A stretch of 64,000 bases of DNA from Paulinella micropora (taxonomy: Eukaryota; Cercozoa; Imbricatea; Euglyphida; Paulinellidae): assembly GCA_019918135.1 (NCBI GenBank), contig WBZZ01001002.1, positions 139,001 to 203,000 of the forward strand, given 5' to 3'. This document shows, piece after piece, positions 19,751-30,776 of this stretch. Made by a program: the position numbers and the translations under genes. The stretch's first letter is position 1, and every line of letters begins with the position of its first letter. The notes under the pieces were generated by a model. The model did no database searches. It was given only the letters and a program-made list of their open reading frames with translations, and was not told the DNA's origin.

Positions 19751-21309
19751 CTATTCATTGATCACTAAGCAACGCCTGTCGAGAGTTAGGCCATACCTGT
19801 TGTCTCTCAAGTACATACCGTGAGCCTCGATTGTTGTTGCTTTGCCACGGCAACTGCGGCTGACGTTCTCTAGCTCGATATCCACAACCTGGAGTGTCTT
19901 GATATCTTCGTCGCGGCTTAAACTAGTTTCGATGCGTATGGAGGGTGTACAGAGTGACTTAAACTTGAATACCCTATCCTGGTGTATTTTGTGATCAAAT
20001 CGATTATAAATCACTTCTGAGGCTAGAACACGAATAACCAGGCTCGGAAGCTCGACGCCTGTTAGTTCGGGTGTGATGATGATCGTTGAGCCAGGTTTAT
20101 CTGCATTGCCCTTGGCGTAAAAATGTTGACAATCAGCAAATTCTGTTAGTTGGATAGTGCACACCGTCTCGGGGTGGCACTTGTCTGGGGGGCACAGCGT
20201 GATCTGGGACAAACACGTTGTATCGTTGATCGTGAGGCATGGCGTGAGCACACCTGGCGGCCAGGACCACGACAATTTCTCCAACCCTGGCAGATCCAGC
20301 GTAACGTTTGTTAGCACACCGCGAGGAAAAGCGCGGCAGATTTCCAAATGTCTTTCTGGCTGAATCAAAGGTTTGGGACTTTGCAGCTCCATGTTGGTCA
20401 ACTTGGGGTATCTCTCGAGGCACTGGTCTAGAAAGCCCTGCCAGCCGTGTGCGGAATCTGTTTCGACACTAACCTCCGTCACTGTGAAACAGGGCAGTAC
20501 CGGCAGAATAGGCAGCAATGTGAGCAAACCAAATATCTGCCTGTCCTCTTTGGATTCGGAATCGGGAGGCTTGTCGTCATTTGCATTATAACTTGCCCAC
20601 ATGATAACCTCTTCACCTGTCTGTTGCTTTAGAGCACGCTGGGAAGATTTCGACACGTATCCTGGATACAGGCTGTGGCGGCCATAGCGCCACAGGTTTT
20701 GCTGTGTGTTGAACACTTCCTGCGCATCAGGCGCAAGTTTTCCACTCGGATTTAAACTAAAGAGTCTTTCTCTAGCCCAGCCCAGAGCAGGTTGTCAAGC
20801 TCTCGGACCAAACTCTTGGCCTCAGCAACTTGCTTGATACCTGTTCCGGCCCGCGGCAGCAGAAACAGCGTACCACCATGGTCCGGACAGCCCCGTTGCA
20901 GATTGTAGAGTATAGTGCTAAGCACGAGGTACTTGGCCAGCACACTATCCGTAGACTGCTTAACATACATCTCGGCGTAGTGAAAGAGTCGGTGGGCCGC
21001 CTGCTCAACAATGTTAGACTCGTCGACCGGCCACAGACAGGCCACGGCCACTACCTCGAAGCCGTTCTCTGCGTTCTGCAGGCTTTGGCACAGCAAGCTT
21101 ATTTCCCCTTCTTTTAGTTGGCTCTGTGCAGTTGGGTAGAGGCAGACAACGGTTCGCTTCCCAAATCGCTTCTGCAAGCCGTGGTGCCCGCCGCCGCGGC
21201 AAAGTGCAAGCTCCTGCCGCTTATCGGCCCGGCAGTCGAGGCAATATGTACATAGCTCGTTCGGTCCGTGTTTTTTCTGGTCCGCTTTCTTGCTGGGCGT
21301 CCCTGCCAT
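19751..21309 (-). CDS. Zinc-binding/LRR-like hypothetical protein
   Basis: The ATG at 21309 begins MAGTPSKKADQKKHGPNELC. A Cys/His cluster (LCTYCLDCRADKRQELALC, GGGHHG) near the N-terminus looks like a zinc site. A helical middle follows (YVKQSTDSVLAKYLVLSTI). The distal part has irregular beta/LRR-like segments (TNMELQSPKPL, LTNVTLDLPGLEKLSWSW). The base composition is less G+C-rich than the neighbours. No enzyme motif is seen. The locus looks broken about once. Confidence 0.55.
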
Positions 21310-21484
21310 TTTTTAATCTTTGCTCCTCAGATTTTCTATTTACTTGCCAAACACAAAACGAAACAATAAATATTTTAAATAAGACAGGGAGAGGGCCGGA
21401 AGCGCCCGAAAAACGAAAAAAAAGCGATCGGGGACTGACTCCTGCAAAATCTCCCCTTCCTCGTTCCTCCCCATCGTCCTCTAA

Positions 21485-21670
21485 TCAACGAGCAGAAAAA
21501 AGGAAAGGAAAGGGCGTGCGGCACGAGCCCGCATTTGTGCGCGGGGTTGTGCTGCGGCGGGACGTCGCGGCCCAGTCGTTGCGCTCCAGCGCCGCCCGGA
21601 GGTGTGTGCCGAAGGCCTGGTTGCCCGGCTGCGGAGACGGGTTCCAGTGCCACGCACACACGGTCTCCAT
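21485..21670 (-). CDS. Possible small protein overlapping a duplicated segment
   Basis: The frame from the ATG at 21670 gives 61 residues beginning METVCAWHWNPSPQPGNQAF. Its first codons lie in a roughly 70-bp segment repeated at 23368-23436, where a shorter frame starts with nearly the same peptide (METVCAWHWSPSPQPG). Retention of the reading suggests the frame may be meaningful; the opposite strand is also open. Confidence 0.3.
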   Translation of the reverse strand: METVCAWHWNPSPQPGNQAFGTHLRAALERNDWAATSRRSTTPRTNAGSCRTPFPFLFSAR

Positions 21671-21696
21671 CCGGCCTTTTTTGGGGTGGATGGGGG
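21627..21696 (+). repeat. Direct repeat, copy A (about 70 bp)
   Basis: It is nearly identical to 23368-23436 (ggctgcggagacggg, then ttccagtgccacgcac, then the ggatggggg end). The two copies flank the repeat-helix gene at 22218-23053. Confidence 0.75.
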
Positions 21697-22217
21697 CACA
21701 AATGTTGCGAAAGAAAGGTGAACAGAGAGGGGGGGAAGGCTTGCGGGGCAGGGAAGAGAGATTGCTTTCCTTCCCAACACCCCCACCCTCCTTCAAAAAA
21801 TCCTTGGGGTAGAGATATTAAGTATCCTTCCCACAAGCAACTACACAGAAAAGAAAGTGGGTCAGGTGGAAACAAAAGAATAAAAGAGAGCAAAGAAAAC
21901 GAAAACAAAGTAGCCAGGCTGGGGAGGAGGAGGAGAGAGAGAGAATGAAAAATCCCCCCCGCCCCCACCCAAAACCACCCTCTCCCGCAACGCTCTCTCT
22001 CTCCCGGTCTGTTCAGTAGAGAAATAAATGCTGTAAATTCTACATAAACTTGAAAACTTATCTTTCTAGCGAGCAGTGACCATCATTCTCGCTGCGCTAT
22101 GATACAGAAAGGGTGTAGAGCTCTGGCACCACATACATACACATGAAAGTAGAGCATTTTTAGAAACTCTGCCGAAAAAGGTAATTGCTCTTTCAATATA
22201 AACATGTTACGTAGGTC
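21671..22217. other. Intergenic region
   Basis: GA-rich and C-rich tracts are followed by A/T-rich sequence after 22010. Besides the end of repeat copy A there is no supported gene. Confidence 0.5.
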
Positions 22218-23053
22218 ATGCAAAAGCCTTGCAGGCAGCCCAACTGCGTTTCGAAAGGGTATCTTTCGGAGGCGGGGCTGGTGGAGGAACTGGGGAGCTT
22301 GAATAAAACTACTATGTCGTCGCCCTACTCGGAAGATCAGGAAGGAGCAATAGACGAATTGGAGAAGAAGTTGCTGAAGTCCTACCGCGCAGACAGCGTC
22401 CGAGCCCGGCTGGAGAAAGTACGGGCTTATCTTAAGGCCGCCAGCTCCCAGGGGTACGTGAATCCAACGGAAAGATATGTACGGTGGGCGGCCTTTGTAG
22501 AAACACTCAAACCCGCGCTCTCGGATGCGGACTAGTGGCAGAACTGGGGAGCTTGAATAAAAATACTTGGTCGTCGCCCTAGTACTCGGAAGATCAGGAA
22601 GGAGCAATAGACGAATTGGAGAAGAAGTTGCTGAAGGCCTACCGCGCAGACAGCGTCCGAGACCGGCTGGAGAAAGTACGGATTTATCTTAAGGGCACCA
22701 GCTCCAAGAGGTACGTGGATCCAGAGAAAAGATATGCAGGGTGGAAGGCCTTTGTAGAAACACTCAAGCCCGGACTCTCCGCGCGTCAACTGGAGAGAGA
22801 ACTGGAGAGCTTGCCTGATGTTACGATGATGTCTCCGTACGACGAGGATCAAGTGCAAGAGATCGAAAAACTGGAGCAGAAATTGCTGAAGACCTATCGC
22901 GGCGACACTGTTCAGGAGGAGCTGAAGCCAGTATGGAAATATCTTCGGTCTAACAGTTCAAATGGTAAGATGGTCGACAAAGAAGAAAAGCTTCGGAAGT
23001 GGAAAGTGTTTGCGCAAACGCTCATGCACAGGAAACTGATGCCAGAATATTAA
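22218..23053 (+). CDS. Protein of three helical repeats
   Basis: The ATG at 22218 begins MQKPCRQPNCVSKGYLSEAG. Three related units of about 80-85 residues are visible. Each starts with an L-x-x-ELxSL segment, has an acidic SPYxEDQ motif, a helix (KLLKxYRADSV), and a closing W/F-rich segment (WKAFVETLKP). They look like a tandemly duplicated helical domain; the first two copies are closest in DNA sequence. The gene is less G+C-rich than its surroundings and is flanked by the 70-bp direct repeats. The locus looks broken about once or twice. Family unknown. Confidence 0.55.
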
Positions 23054-23876
23054 CTGCCTCGAGGATTTGTTCGAAGATGCAAGCGGAGCCCGCAACCTGG
23101 CAACAAGTAATCACCAAATATATAGAAGCTTCTCAGGAGAAAAGGCAGTAAAGGTTTTTTTAGTCATTAAAAAAATGTCCGAAATGTAGCAGTTTTGGCT
23201 AAGGAAAGCACGGGCGACCTTTTCTTATGCTGCGGGCCGCCACGCCAAGCTCCCCCCCCCCCCTTTCTATCTCTTTTCCCTCTACTTTTCTTTTTCCCCT
23301 ACCGCGCCCGCCCCCCCCCCGGGGGGGTCAACAGCAAAAAAAGGGTGCTGCGAACGTTTCTTGGCCTGGCTGCGGAGACGGGCTCCAGTGCCACGCACAC
23401 ACGGTCTCCATCCGGCCTTTTTTGGGTGGATGGGGGGTGGGGCAGGGAAAAGGCGGCAAAAAATGTGGCGGACAGGGAAAAAGGCGGGAAGAGGCTTGGC
23501 TGGGGGGGAGATAGATTTTACATTTCCAAAACCGCCTCCCTCCCTCCACTTTCTTTCTCTCTCTCTCTTTAAAAAAACCAATACCTTCCCTTCTTCCCCC
23601 CCCCCCCTCGAGCGCCCTCCCCCCCCCAAACCAAAAAAAAAGACTCCCCCCCCCTTGGGGGGCAGCAGCCGAACTCGCACAAAAAGACGGGAAGGGAGGC
23701 AGCGAGACCGGCGGACATAAATTTCACGGGCTGAGATTTTGAGGCGCGCAGCACAAGAAGAAAGAAAAAAGAAAGCGCTGTTGTGCGGGGAGGGAAAAGC
23801 CGCGTGTCTATCTTGTCCGGCCGTTTTCTTTTTCCTTCTGTTTCATCTGTCTTTGGTTTCTTTTGCTCAGGACACG
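23054..23876. other. Intergenic region with repeat copy B and homopolymers
   Basis: A/T-rich sequence (23100-23200) is followed by C/G runs and the second copy of the 70-bp repeat. A pyrimidine-rich tract ending in ctcag immediately before the next gene resembles a 3' splice site. No gene is supported. Confidence 0.5.
23368..23436 (+). repeat. Direct repeat, copy B (about 70 bp)
   Basis: Second copy of the segment at 21627-21696, differing at a few positions. Confidence 0.75.
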
Positions 23877-25006
23877 ATGTCGGAGGCCGATCACGATTCC
23901 AGACTCAAAGAGACGGGCCGCCGCAAAAAGAGGCGCCATCAGAGCCCCCCCCCCGCCCGAGCAGCAGCCCTCTTTCCAGGCGAACGCCCCGGAGGTCTCC
24001 AACGATGTGCAAGGAGCGCCCGTGGCCGAGAGCCCGAGCCTGACAGAAGAACTCAGCAAGCTTTGCTTGGCTATTACCGAAAGTTTGGCCACACCAGAAG
24101 GACAGGCCAGTGTTATCCGCAAGTCAGCGCAGATCCGGCAGGGCCTCGACTCCTTACGGGGCCTAATCACCCTTTGTCATCGGCTGCTGAGCCTCGCTAG
24201 CTGCTTGCAGGAGCGCGCCTCGGGCCGCGACGCGTTCTGGGCCGGCAGCGACGGCGCGGCGCTGGTAGCCAACTACCCCTGGCTGGCGCAAACGGCCGGG
24301 GGCGTGGCCGAGCTGCTGTGCCAGCAGTGTTTTCCGCCTGACAATTCTCCGACCCTGCCCCCGACCGTGCTGTTACAGAACTGCCCTTACGCCTGTACGA
24401 CCGAGACCTATTCGCTGCTGGGTACGTCGTGCTCCTACCACGCCCTGCGCTGCACGCTGGACGGTGCGGGGTCGTACTTGTGCTGGTCCCTGACGGACCG
24501 GCTGGCCTGGCTGGCGCGCGGTGTGCAGGCTGCGGCGTGGCCTCGGCCGCCGGCGGCGACTGCCGACAACTGCTGACCTTGCAGCCGAGCGAGCTGCAGT
24601 GCTGCCGGCCGCCGCAACGCCTTGACGCAAAGCCGCCAACCGCGTGGAGGTCGGGGGCTGTGTTTTCCTCGTGGACTCGGTCGACAACTACGCGGCGCCT
24701 ACCGAGCCACCGTCGTCCTGCGCTGCCGCTGCTGCTCCACCCCAGTACGAGCGGAACGTGACTTGGACGTGCGGGGCGACATCTGTACAGTGCGCGCTCA
24801 CTGCGCCGCAGGGGCAGACCAACGAGACGGGCGCGAGCTGTGCGGTTGCAGGCTCGAACAGCTGGTGCCACCTGCTGCTGCCGGCAGCGGCTAACGCCAG
24901 CGAGGCCTGCTCGCGCCTCGTGCGCTACTGCGCAAGGGTTCAGCCGGACCTGGTGCGGCAGCAGCTGGCGACGGGTTGGCCCTCCTACCTGTCGATCTTC
25001 ATGTAG
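23877..25006 (+). CDS. Cys-rich glycoprotein-like protein
   Basis: The ATG at 23877 starts MSEADHDSRLKETGRRKKRR. The body contains many Cys and N-glycosylation sequons (ERNVTWTC, TNETGASC, ANASEAC) together with Trp-rich patches, resembling the ectodomain of a surface protein. A helical region precedes it (LTEELSKLCLAITESLA). Style and composition resemble the glycoprotein at 27030-28004. The last codons overlap the end of the opposing F-box gene. No named fold is recognised. The locus looks broken about once or twice. Confidence 0.5.
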
Positions 25007-25626
25007 GCGTCTCCCAACAGGTTGAGCATTTGCACCGAGACCATTTGCCTCAGCAAGCCATCGATTTCGGCGCGGCTCCGCACGTAGAATTTTTTGCCTT
25101 CCAGGTGTAGACACCTGGTAACGTCACGTGAGTAACATTGCCCGCAGGTAGCACAAGCGTCGTCGCTGCGCAGCGAGAGCTGAAGTCTGGTTTTGCCCTT
25201 GGCGAGGCTGTGGCGGCAGTGAAATTGCACAACGGTCTCAATGCGTTCAGCACAGCCGAAGCGTTTGCCGGCGTTGAGGAGGTTCAGGCAGCCGTGCAGA
25301 CCGAAGTCGCCCCCGCCTTCGTACTTCAGGTGCGGAGTAGCGCCGCTGAGGCCAAATTTGGTGTAACCTCCCTTGAGAGCCATCGTTTCGATCGCGTCGG
25401 CCACCGACTTGCGCACGCAATTGAGTTGGTCTTCCTGCGCTTCGGTCGCCAACGGGAGAAGACATTGGCTGAGGCTGCGACACGTCGTGCCCAGCACGGC
25501 CGCGGACGGCGGAGACCACGAGGACACATGTCGCAGCAGTTCCTCCGGCAGTGCGTTCAAATGCGCCACGAACGGGCCCGTATGTCCCAGCTTGGGCTTT
25601 TTCTTCTTTGGCAAAACGCTTGTCAT
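24985..25626 (-). CDS. F-box protein with Cys-containing C-terminal domain
   Basis: The 213-residue product starts MTSVLPKKKKPKLGHTGP. An F-box-like segment follows (LNALPEELLRHVSSWSPPSAAVLGTTC, about residues 24-55). The rest is a family domain shared with 25847-26284, with motifs GKRFGCAERIETVVQFHCRHSLAKGKT, CATCGQCYS and MVSVQMLNLLGDAYMK. The His/Cys pattern suggests a metal site. Compared with the other two family members it ends earlier, and its end overlaps the convergent gene by about 20 bases. It is probably an SCF-type adaptor. Confidence 0.65.
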   Translation of the reverse strand: MTSVLPKKKKPKLGHTGPFVAHLNALPEELLRHVSSWSPPSAAVLGTTCRSLSQCLLPLATEAQEDQLNCVRKSVADAIETMALKGGYTKFGLSGATPHLKYEGGGDFGLHGCLNLLNAGKRFGCAERIETVVQFHCRHSLAKGKTRLQLSLRSDDACATCGQCYSRDVTRCLHLEGKKFYVRSRAEIDGLLRQMVSVQMLNLLGDAYMKIDR

Positions 25627-25846
25627 GGGCTAGCTAAACGAAAAAGAACAAGCAACAAATGGGCTACGAGGTAAAACATGACAAGGCCGGGCTCGGCGGA
25701 GACAGCAAAGAAAAGAAACAGGAAGGCAAGCGTTTGGGCACACCACCTTTGCACACAGCAGCTAAGCCCAAACAACAACAAGAAGGCCTGCGGAAAAGAC
25801 TTTCGGCCGCCAAAAAAAAGAGAATCGGGATTTTTAATGAGGATGA

Positions 25847-26284
25847 TCAGTACATCGTCAACTCTGTGCAGTGTAAACAGAATCTCTCGCCATCCCGGTA
25901 GACCCAGTGAGGGGTGACAGGCCCCGTCACACCTTTCTGGAGCAAGTCCGTCCAGGTAAAGAGCCCCTTGTCGTAATCGGCATTCTTCATGTAGACATCT
26001 CCTAACAAGTTGAGCATTTGCACCGACACCATTTGCTTCAGCACGGCCTCGATTTCGGCGCGGCTCTGCACGCAGAAGGTTTCGTGGTCCAGGTACAGAA
26101 ACACGGAACCATTCCAGCGGCGACATTGCTGGCATACATGGTCGACGCCCTGAATCCACAACCTGCAGGCAATCTTGGTTTTGTCACTGTCGAGGCTGTG
26201 GTGGCAGTAAAGCTCTAGAGCTGTCGCAATGCGTTCGTCCAGGTTGTAGCGTTTCCCGGCGTGGAGGTCCAGGCAGCCTTCCAC
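25847..26284 (-). pseudogene. Relative of the F-box-associated domain, incomplete
   Basis: The open frame has no ATG at its start and lacks the F-box part of the neighbour at 24985. Shared motifs include LDLHAGKRYNLDERIATALELYCHHS, CQQCRRWNG and MVSVQMLNLLGDVYMK. It continues into a tail (HWVYRDGERFCLHC) found again at 13445. Its 5' side ends against the microsatellite region. It is a broken tandem duplicate. Confidence 0.55.
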
Positions 26285-26289
26285 ACACG

Positions 26290-26679
26290 TCTACAAAAAG
26301 AATGCCTGCCGGAAAGCCTTCCACACATGTCCACATAACGACGACACACACGCGACAGAACGGTACACACAAAGAACGACACACAGCACACGAATGTCTG
26401 CAAAATGATCCTGGACATGCACAGAAACAACATTTCTCAAGAACAGACACCCGACTATACCACACGACCATGCCACACGACGATACACACGACGATACAC
26501 ACAGAATGATACACGCACACAATCATGTACACAATCATACACACACGCAATCATACACACACACGACGATACACACAATCATACACACATACACACACGC
26601 AATCATACACACAGAACGGGTACACAGCATACGAATGTCTGCGAAATGACCCTAGACATGCACAGAAACAATGCATACA

Positions 26680-26715
<36 letters not shown>

Positions 26716-27030
26716 TATATGTACGTACGTACGTATATACATACATACATACATACATACATACATACAGACGTGCGTACGTATGTACCTACGTACATAC
26801 ATACATACATACATACATACATACATACATACATACATACATACCGAAGGATTGGCGATGGGGATCTCCCCGATGGGAAATGCCTAACATACATACATAC
26901 GTGTACATACGTACATACATACATACATACATACATACACACATACATGCATACATTACATACATACATAACATACATACATACATACATACATGCATAC
27001 ATACATACATGCATGCATGCATACTTAGCA
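26290..27030. repeat. Large microsatellite region, CA then CATA repeats
   Basis: CA-rich imperfect repeats (26330-26640, with cacacgacgatacacac blocks) pass into long (CATA)n arrays at about 26670-26845 and 26885-27025, split by a short unique island. Frames on both strands stay open because the unit contains few stops (HTYIHTYI readings); these are not genes. A 3' motif (gaatgtctg.aaaatga.cctagacatgcacagaaacaa) occurs twice, at about 26393 and 26633. Confidence 0.9.
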
Positions 27031-28004
27031 ACGAGATCTGGAGCACGATAGAATTTCTCACCGGCTTCCACACTTCTCTCTGGCCCTGGCCGCTGGACCC
27101 AGCGCCGGGCGACGGGCTCTTCTGGGGCAGGGGAGATCTAGCGACCGCGGGGCTGTGCCGGCCCGACGTCGCCAGTTGCACTCAGCGCTGGACCAGCCGC
27201 GCCAGGCTCCTGGCCTGTGCGGGCGGGGCCTCGACCCTGCGCTATTTGCTGGGTTACGATAACCAGAACAGCACCGAGAGCGGCACGGCCAACGTGGAAT
27301 TCGCCTTCCAACCCCAGAACTGGTGCTCGCTGGTCTGGCTGAACGAGGCTAACTTGTCTCTCTCGCTTGCTGATGGCAATGTTTCTGGCTGTGCGCCGGC
27401 CCAGCTGCCCCAGACCCTAGCGCTAGGCCCGAATAACCTGTTCGGGCGTACCTGTTGGCTGGCACGTTCCGAGAGCGCTTATCAACTCACGCCCGCGCAG
27501 TTCTGGCTGCAGGTCTGGGAGGAGCATGCCGGCGACCCCGCCGTTCTGCTGGCCTCGGCGGCCGGCTGGGTTAACGACACGCAACCGTCCGTTGCCTGCA
27601 CGCGCTTTTGTTTGGACGATCCCTTTGTTAACATCAGCTGGCAGTGGCCGAACTCTACGCTCTGGCTAGTGCTGCGCGTAGACCTTGCGTTGCAACTACC
27701 CCGCCGGCGGCGGATGCTGGCGACGAACGCCGCCGCCAGCGCCCGTCGCAGGGTGTCCCTGGCGCGCGACGCCAGCCAATGGCTACAACAACAGGCGGCA
27801 CAGGCGCCCGCGCGGCGGCGGCGGCGCGGCCTGGAGGTTCTGGACGTGTGCGTGTTACTGGCCCTGTGCCTCTTGGCCTGGTTCGTAGCTAGGAAAAAGA
27901 CTACCAAGAAGACAGCTAACGCTTTCGAAGACTGTGCCAGCCGGCCTAGCGACGAGCTTTTTACGCTGGACCCCTGGAATGACTACAGTCCTCCCTTCCT
28001 TTGA
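27030..28004 (+). CDS. Membrane glycoprotein-like protein abutting the microsatellite
   Basis: Coding character begins where the CATA array ends and runs to the stop at 28004; no clear start codon is present, so the true 5' end is uncertain. The product has many Cys and several sequons (DNQNSTES, EANLSLS, GNVSGC, VNDTQ, PNSTLW). An Arg-rich region (LPRRRRMLATNAAASARRR), a membrane helix (VLDVCVLLALCLLAWFVA) and a cytoplasmic tail (RKKTTKKTANAFEDC) follow. This is a type I membrane topology; paired basic stretches could be processing sites. It is probably broken at its 5' end. Confidence 0.55.
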   Translation, partial: NEIWSTIEFLTGFHTSLWPWPLDPAPGDGLFWGRGDLATAGLCRPDVASCTQRWTSRARLLACAGGASTLRYLLGYDNQNSTESGTANVEFAFQPQNWCSLVWLNEANLSLSLADGNVSGCAPAQLPQTLALGPNNLFGRTCWLARSESAYQLTPAQFWLQVWEEHAGDPAVLLASAAGWVNDTQPSVACTRFCLDDPFVNISWQWPNSTLWLVLRVDLALQLPRRRRMLATNAAASARRRVSLARDASQWLQQQAAQAPARRRRRGLEVLDVCVLLALCLLAWFVARKKTTKKTANAFEDCASRPSDELFTLDPWNDYSPPFL

Positions 28005-28033
28005 GAAGAGAGAGAGAGAGAGGCAGGCCGCGT

Positions 28034-28039
28034 ATTAAA
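28034..28039 (+). terminator. ATTAAA polyadenylation-like signal
   Basis: It lies 30 bases after the glycoprotein stop in an A-rich context. Confidence 0.35.
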
Positions 28040-28134
28040 AATTCGAGTAAAAAAAAGAAAGCTATAGTGGCATGTTTTTATTCCAAGTGTGAGCACCAGA
28101 TTTCTTTTAATCAACCGGAAAAAAACAACGGTGG

Positions 28135-30776
28135 CTAGCCCGGCGGGGGAATCAGAGTAGCAACCGGCACCTGGTCCGACTCTGCGCTAGGGGACAGCAA
28201 AGATTCGGACAATTCGTCCTCGTCCTGGAAGGGCGTGGCGGGGCCCGCCGCGGCGCGGGGCGGGAGCTGGCACACCCAGTCTCCCTCTACGTACAGGCCA
28301 CTCGTGGCCTCTCCCCCCCGGGCGCGCGCCCGGGCGCGGTCTCCTGCCCCCTGAATTCCCGCTTGAGGCTCAGGAACGCCATGGGCAAGGGCGCGGACGA
28401 CGGCGTAGACAGCCCCGCCAGCTCGTCCACGCACGCCGAGTTCCAGTGCGCCGCCAGGCCGTGCAGCCTGTTCTTGGGCGCCTCAAACGCGCAACCTTCG
28501 TAGTGTGGGGCCGCATAGTCCGGCGCAGGCACGTACAGGAAATCGCCCCCGGCGTGCACGGCCCCCGGCATGCCGAGCCGCAGCTTTTCACCGACGAGGC
28601 CCAGGAGCTCCTGGCTCAGCTTCTGCGTCGGCGCTATAGTCACGGGCCGGCCCGCCCTGGCGCAGATGTTCTGTAAGTACGTGAGGGCCCTCTCGATCTG
28701 CGTTTGTCCGGGTTGTTCCTGCAACAGGTCATGGACCGGCTTGAGCCTGCGGCGGTACAGCTCGACGCAGGCACCCGCCCACTGATCGCTCGTTCGGCGG
28801 TCCATGTCGCCCCACAGGGGGTGCTCGGCCACGACATCCAGCAGCCTCAGCAACGGGTGCTGGCGGCGGTCCGGCGCCCAGCCGCCGTGTGCGACCGTAC
28901 ACTGTTCTTCTAGCATGGCCAACGCCGACGGGCTGGCCGAGCAGATCTCCTCCGTGGCCAGCCCGTGCAGACTGCACACCTCGTCCTCTTCTAGGTACAA
29001 CAAGACCCCCAGGGCGCAGCCCTCCAGCCACCGGGACAGCCTGTTCACCAGCGGCCGCCGGAGCGCCGAGAAGGGCTCCTCCAGCGTGTAGCACGACGAC
29101 GCAAACAGTAGCAGCTGCACTGACCGGAAGTGCGGCGAAAGGCCGTGCCCGCCGTGCGAGGGGCCCGCCAGGCAGGCGTAGCGCTGGCAGAGCTCCCCGA
29201 CCCGGAAGTCTGCTTGGGGGTACAGCGCCGCCCGCGGCTCACCCTCGTCCGGCTGCTGCTTCTTCTTCTGGCTGCCGGCCTGCTTCTGTTCACCAGCGCG
29301 CAGGCGCTTGTCCACCGAGTCCCGCAGCTTCGTAAACATCTTTTGCGTGGCCGGGAGCGCCCTCAGCGGGTCCGCCTGCAGGGCGCCCCTGAGCTTCTCT
29401 AACACTTCGGGCGAGCAGTCGTCGCTGCCCTTGCGGCTAAAGTAATGCGCGCCCTTGACCACCCGGTTGTTCTCCATGAGGTGCAGGCGTTTCTTTGCTT
29501 CTGCCGGCGGCAGCGGGCCGATGAACAGTTTCTCCGTGTCCAGCAGCGCCAGCGGGTACTCGTCGCCGACGTCGCAGGACTTCTGCGTGCACTTGTGCCG
29601 CCCGGCGGTGTGCATCCTTTCGCAGAGCCGGTGCGCGTCTACCGCGAACACCAGCACGAGGTTGTGCGCGCTGACAAACGTACACGTGATGCAACCGTGC
29701 AGGCCGTTCATGGTCTCCGGCTTGCGGAGGGGGGACTGCCTCCCGCCCTGATCGAAGAAGTACTTCTCGTTGGGGTCGAACACGGCCAGGGCGTCGCACA
29801 GGCGCGAAACCAGCGAAAGCACCGACTCCAGCACCAGACAAAGCTGGCCCTCGCTCCTGGCCTCGCGCTGCAGCCAGTCGACGAACGTCATTTCGCCGTC
29901 GGTAGCCAGGTACACGGTGTTCAGCACGTAGAAACCCGTCGGGAAAAAGTTGAGCGAGCGCGGCAAACTCTTGTTCGTGCCCTCGGACTTGGGGTCCACC
30001 GCCACGTACAGGCGGTTGTCGCACTTGGCGCCCAGGCGGGCCTTGTGCGAGCTAGTCAACAAACCCTGCACCAGCGCCGGGACGCTGGTGCTCACCAGGC
30101 CGGCGCGTACGCAGTGTTCCAGCCACGCCATCAGCGGCCCCGCTGATTTCTCGCCCAGGGTTTCGTCGGCCTTGTCCGCCAGGTTCACCACAAACGTGTT
30201 CTTGACCACCTGGCGGCACACCGAGTAGCGCGCCAGGCACAGCCGCAGCAGCGCCATGGTGTGCAGGTGGTCCGCCAGCAGCGACGCGCCGTCCGCCGAG
30301 CCCTTGGTGAACTCGGTCGTTCGTTCTGGCAGCACGGGCTCACGTTCGGACCACGACACGAAGTGGCTCTGCAGGGTCGCGCGCAGCACCACGCGGGTGG
30401 CCCTGCCCCGCTTGCAGGTCAATTGGGTCGACGCCAGCCCGTACTCCTGCAGCGACAGGCCTTCGGTTACCAGCACGTTCGCTGTGGGCGACCGCGCCAG
30501 CAACGACGGGTGGAGCACGAAGTCCTTGCTCTTGCCGCGTTCGGCGTCCACGAAGTTCTTGCACGACACCTGCGCGAAGTCGCCGCCCGGGATGGGCTGT
30601 TCGACGCTCAGGACATCGCCCCGCGCGCCCTCGCGCAAGGTCTTGTGGTTGCGCAGCCGCATGAACTTGCCGGGCGAGTCTTCGCACAGTGTACTAACGC
30701 TTTGGAGAAACTCGCGCTCCTTGTGGGTTATGGTCCACTGGCTGTTGGCGGGGAGATTCGTACACAGGCGTGACAT
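28135..30776 (-). CDS. Large protein of nearly 900 residues, function unknown
   Basis: The ATG at 30776 (MSRLCTNLPANSQWTITHKE) is preferred because the longer frame upstream reads spacer C runs. The protein is globular throughout, with a strand/helix-rich N-terminal half, a possible Cys/His site (HTAGRHKCTQKSCDVGDEYP), a Lys/Gln-rich linker (GEQKQAGSQKKKQQPDEGEP) and a long helical second half. The C-terminus is acidic and Ser-rich (DEDELSESLLSPSAESD). No ATPase, polymerase or protease motif was found by eye. As one of the largest genes in the window it may be a structural or replication protein, but that is a guess. The locus looks broken about once. Confidence 0.65.

Noticed and set aside
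21627-23436. 70-bp direct repeats considered as LTRs
   Set aside because: They are far too short, and no reverse transcriptase, integrase or primer-binding site is seen between them.
26671-27025. CATA array considered as a telomere
   Set aside because: It is internal, flanked by coding sequence on both sides, and the unit is not a known telomere repeat.
26646-27030. Long frames reading HTYIHTYI or YVCMYVCM on both strands
   Set aside because: They are translations of the CATA microsatellite, which lacks stops; there is no protein-like composition.
28446-30773. Several plus-strand frames of 70-230 codons opposite the large minus-strand gene
   Set aside because: They are Arg/Ala/Pro-rich shadows produced by the G+C-rich codon pattern of the real gene.
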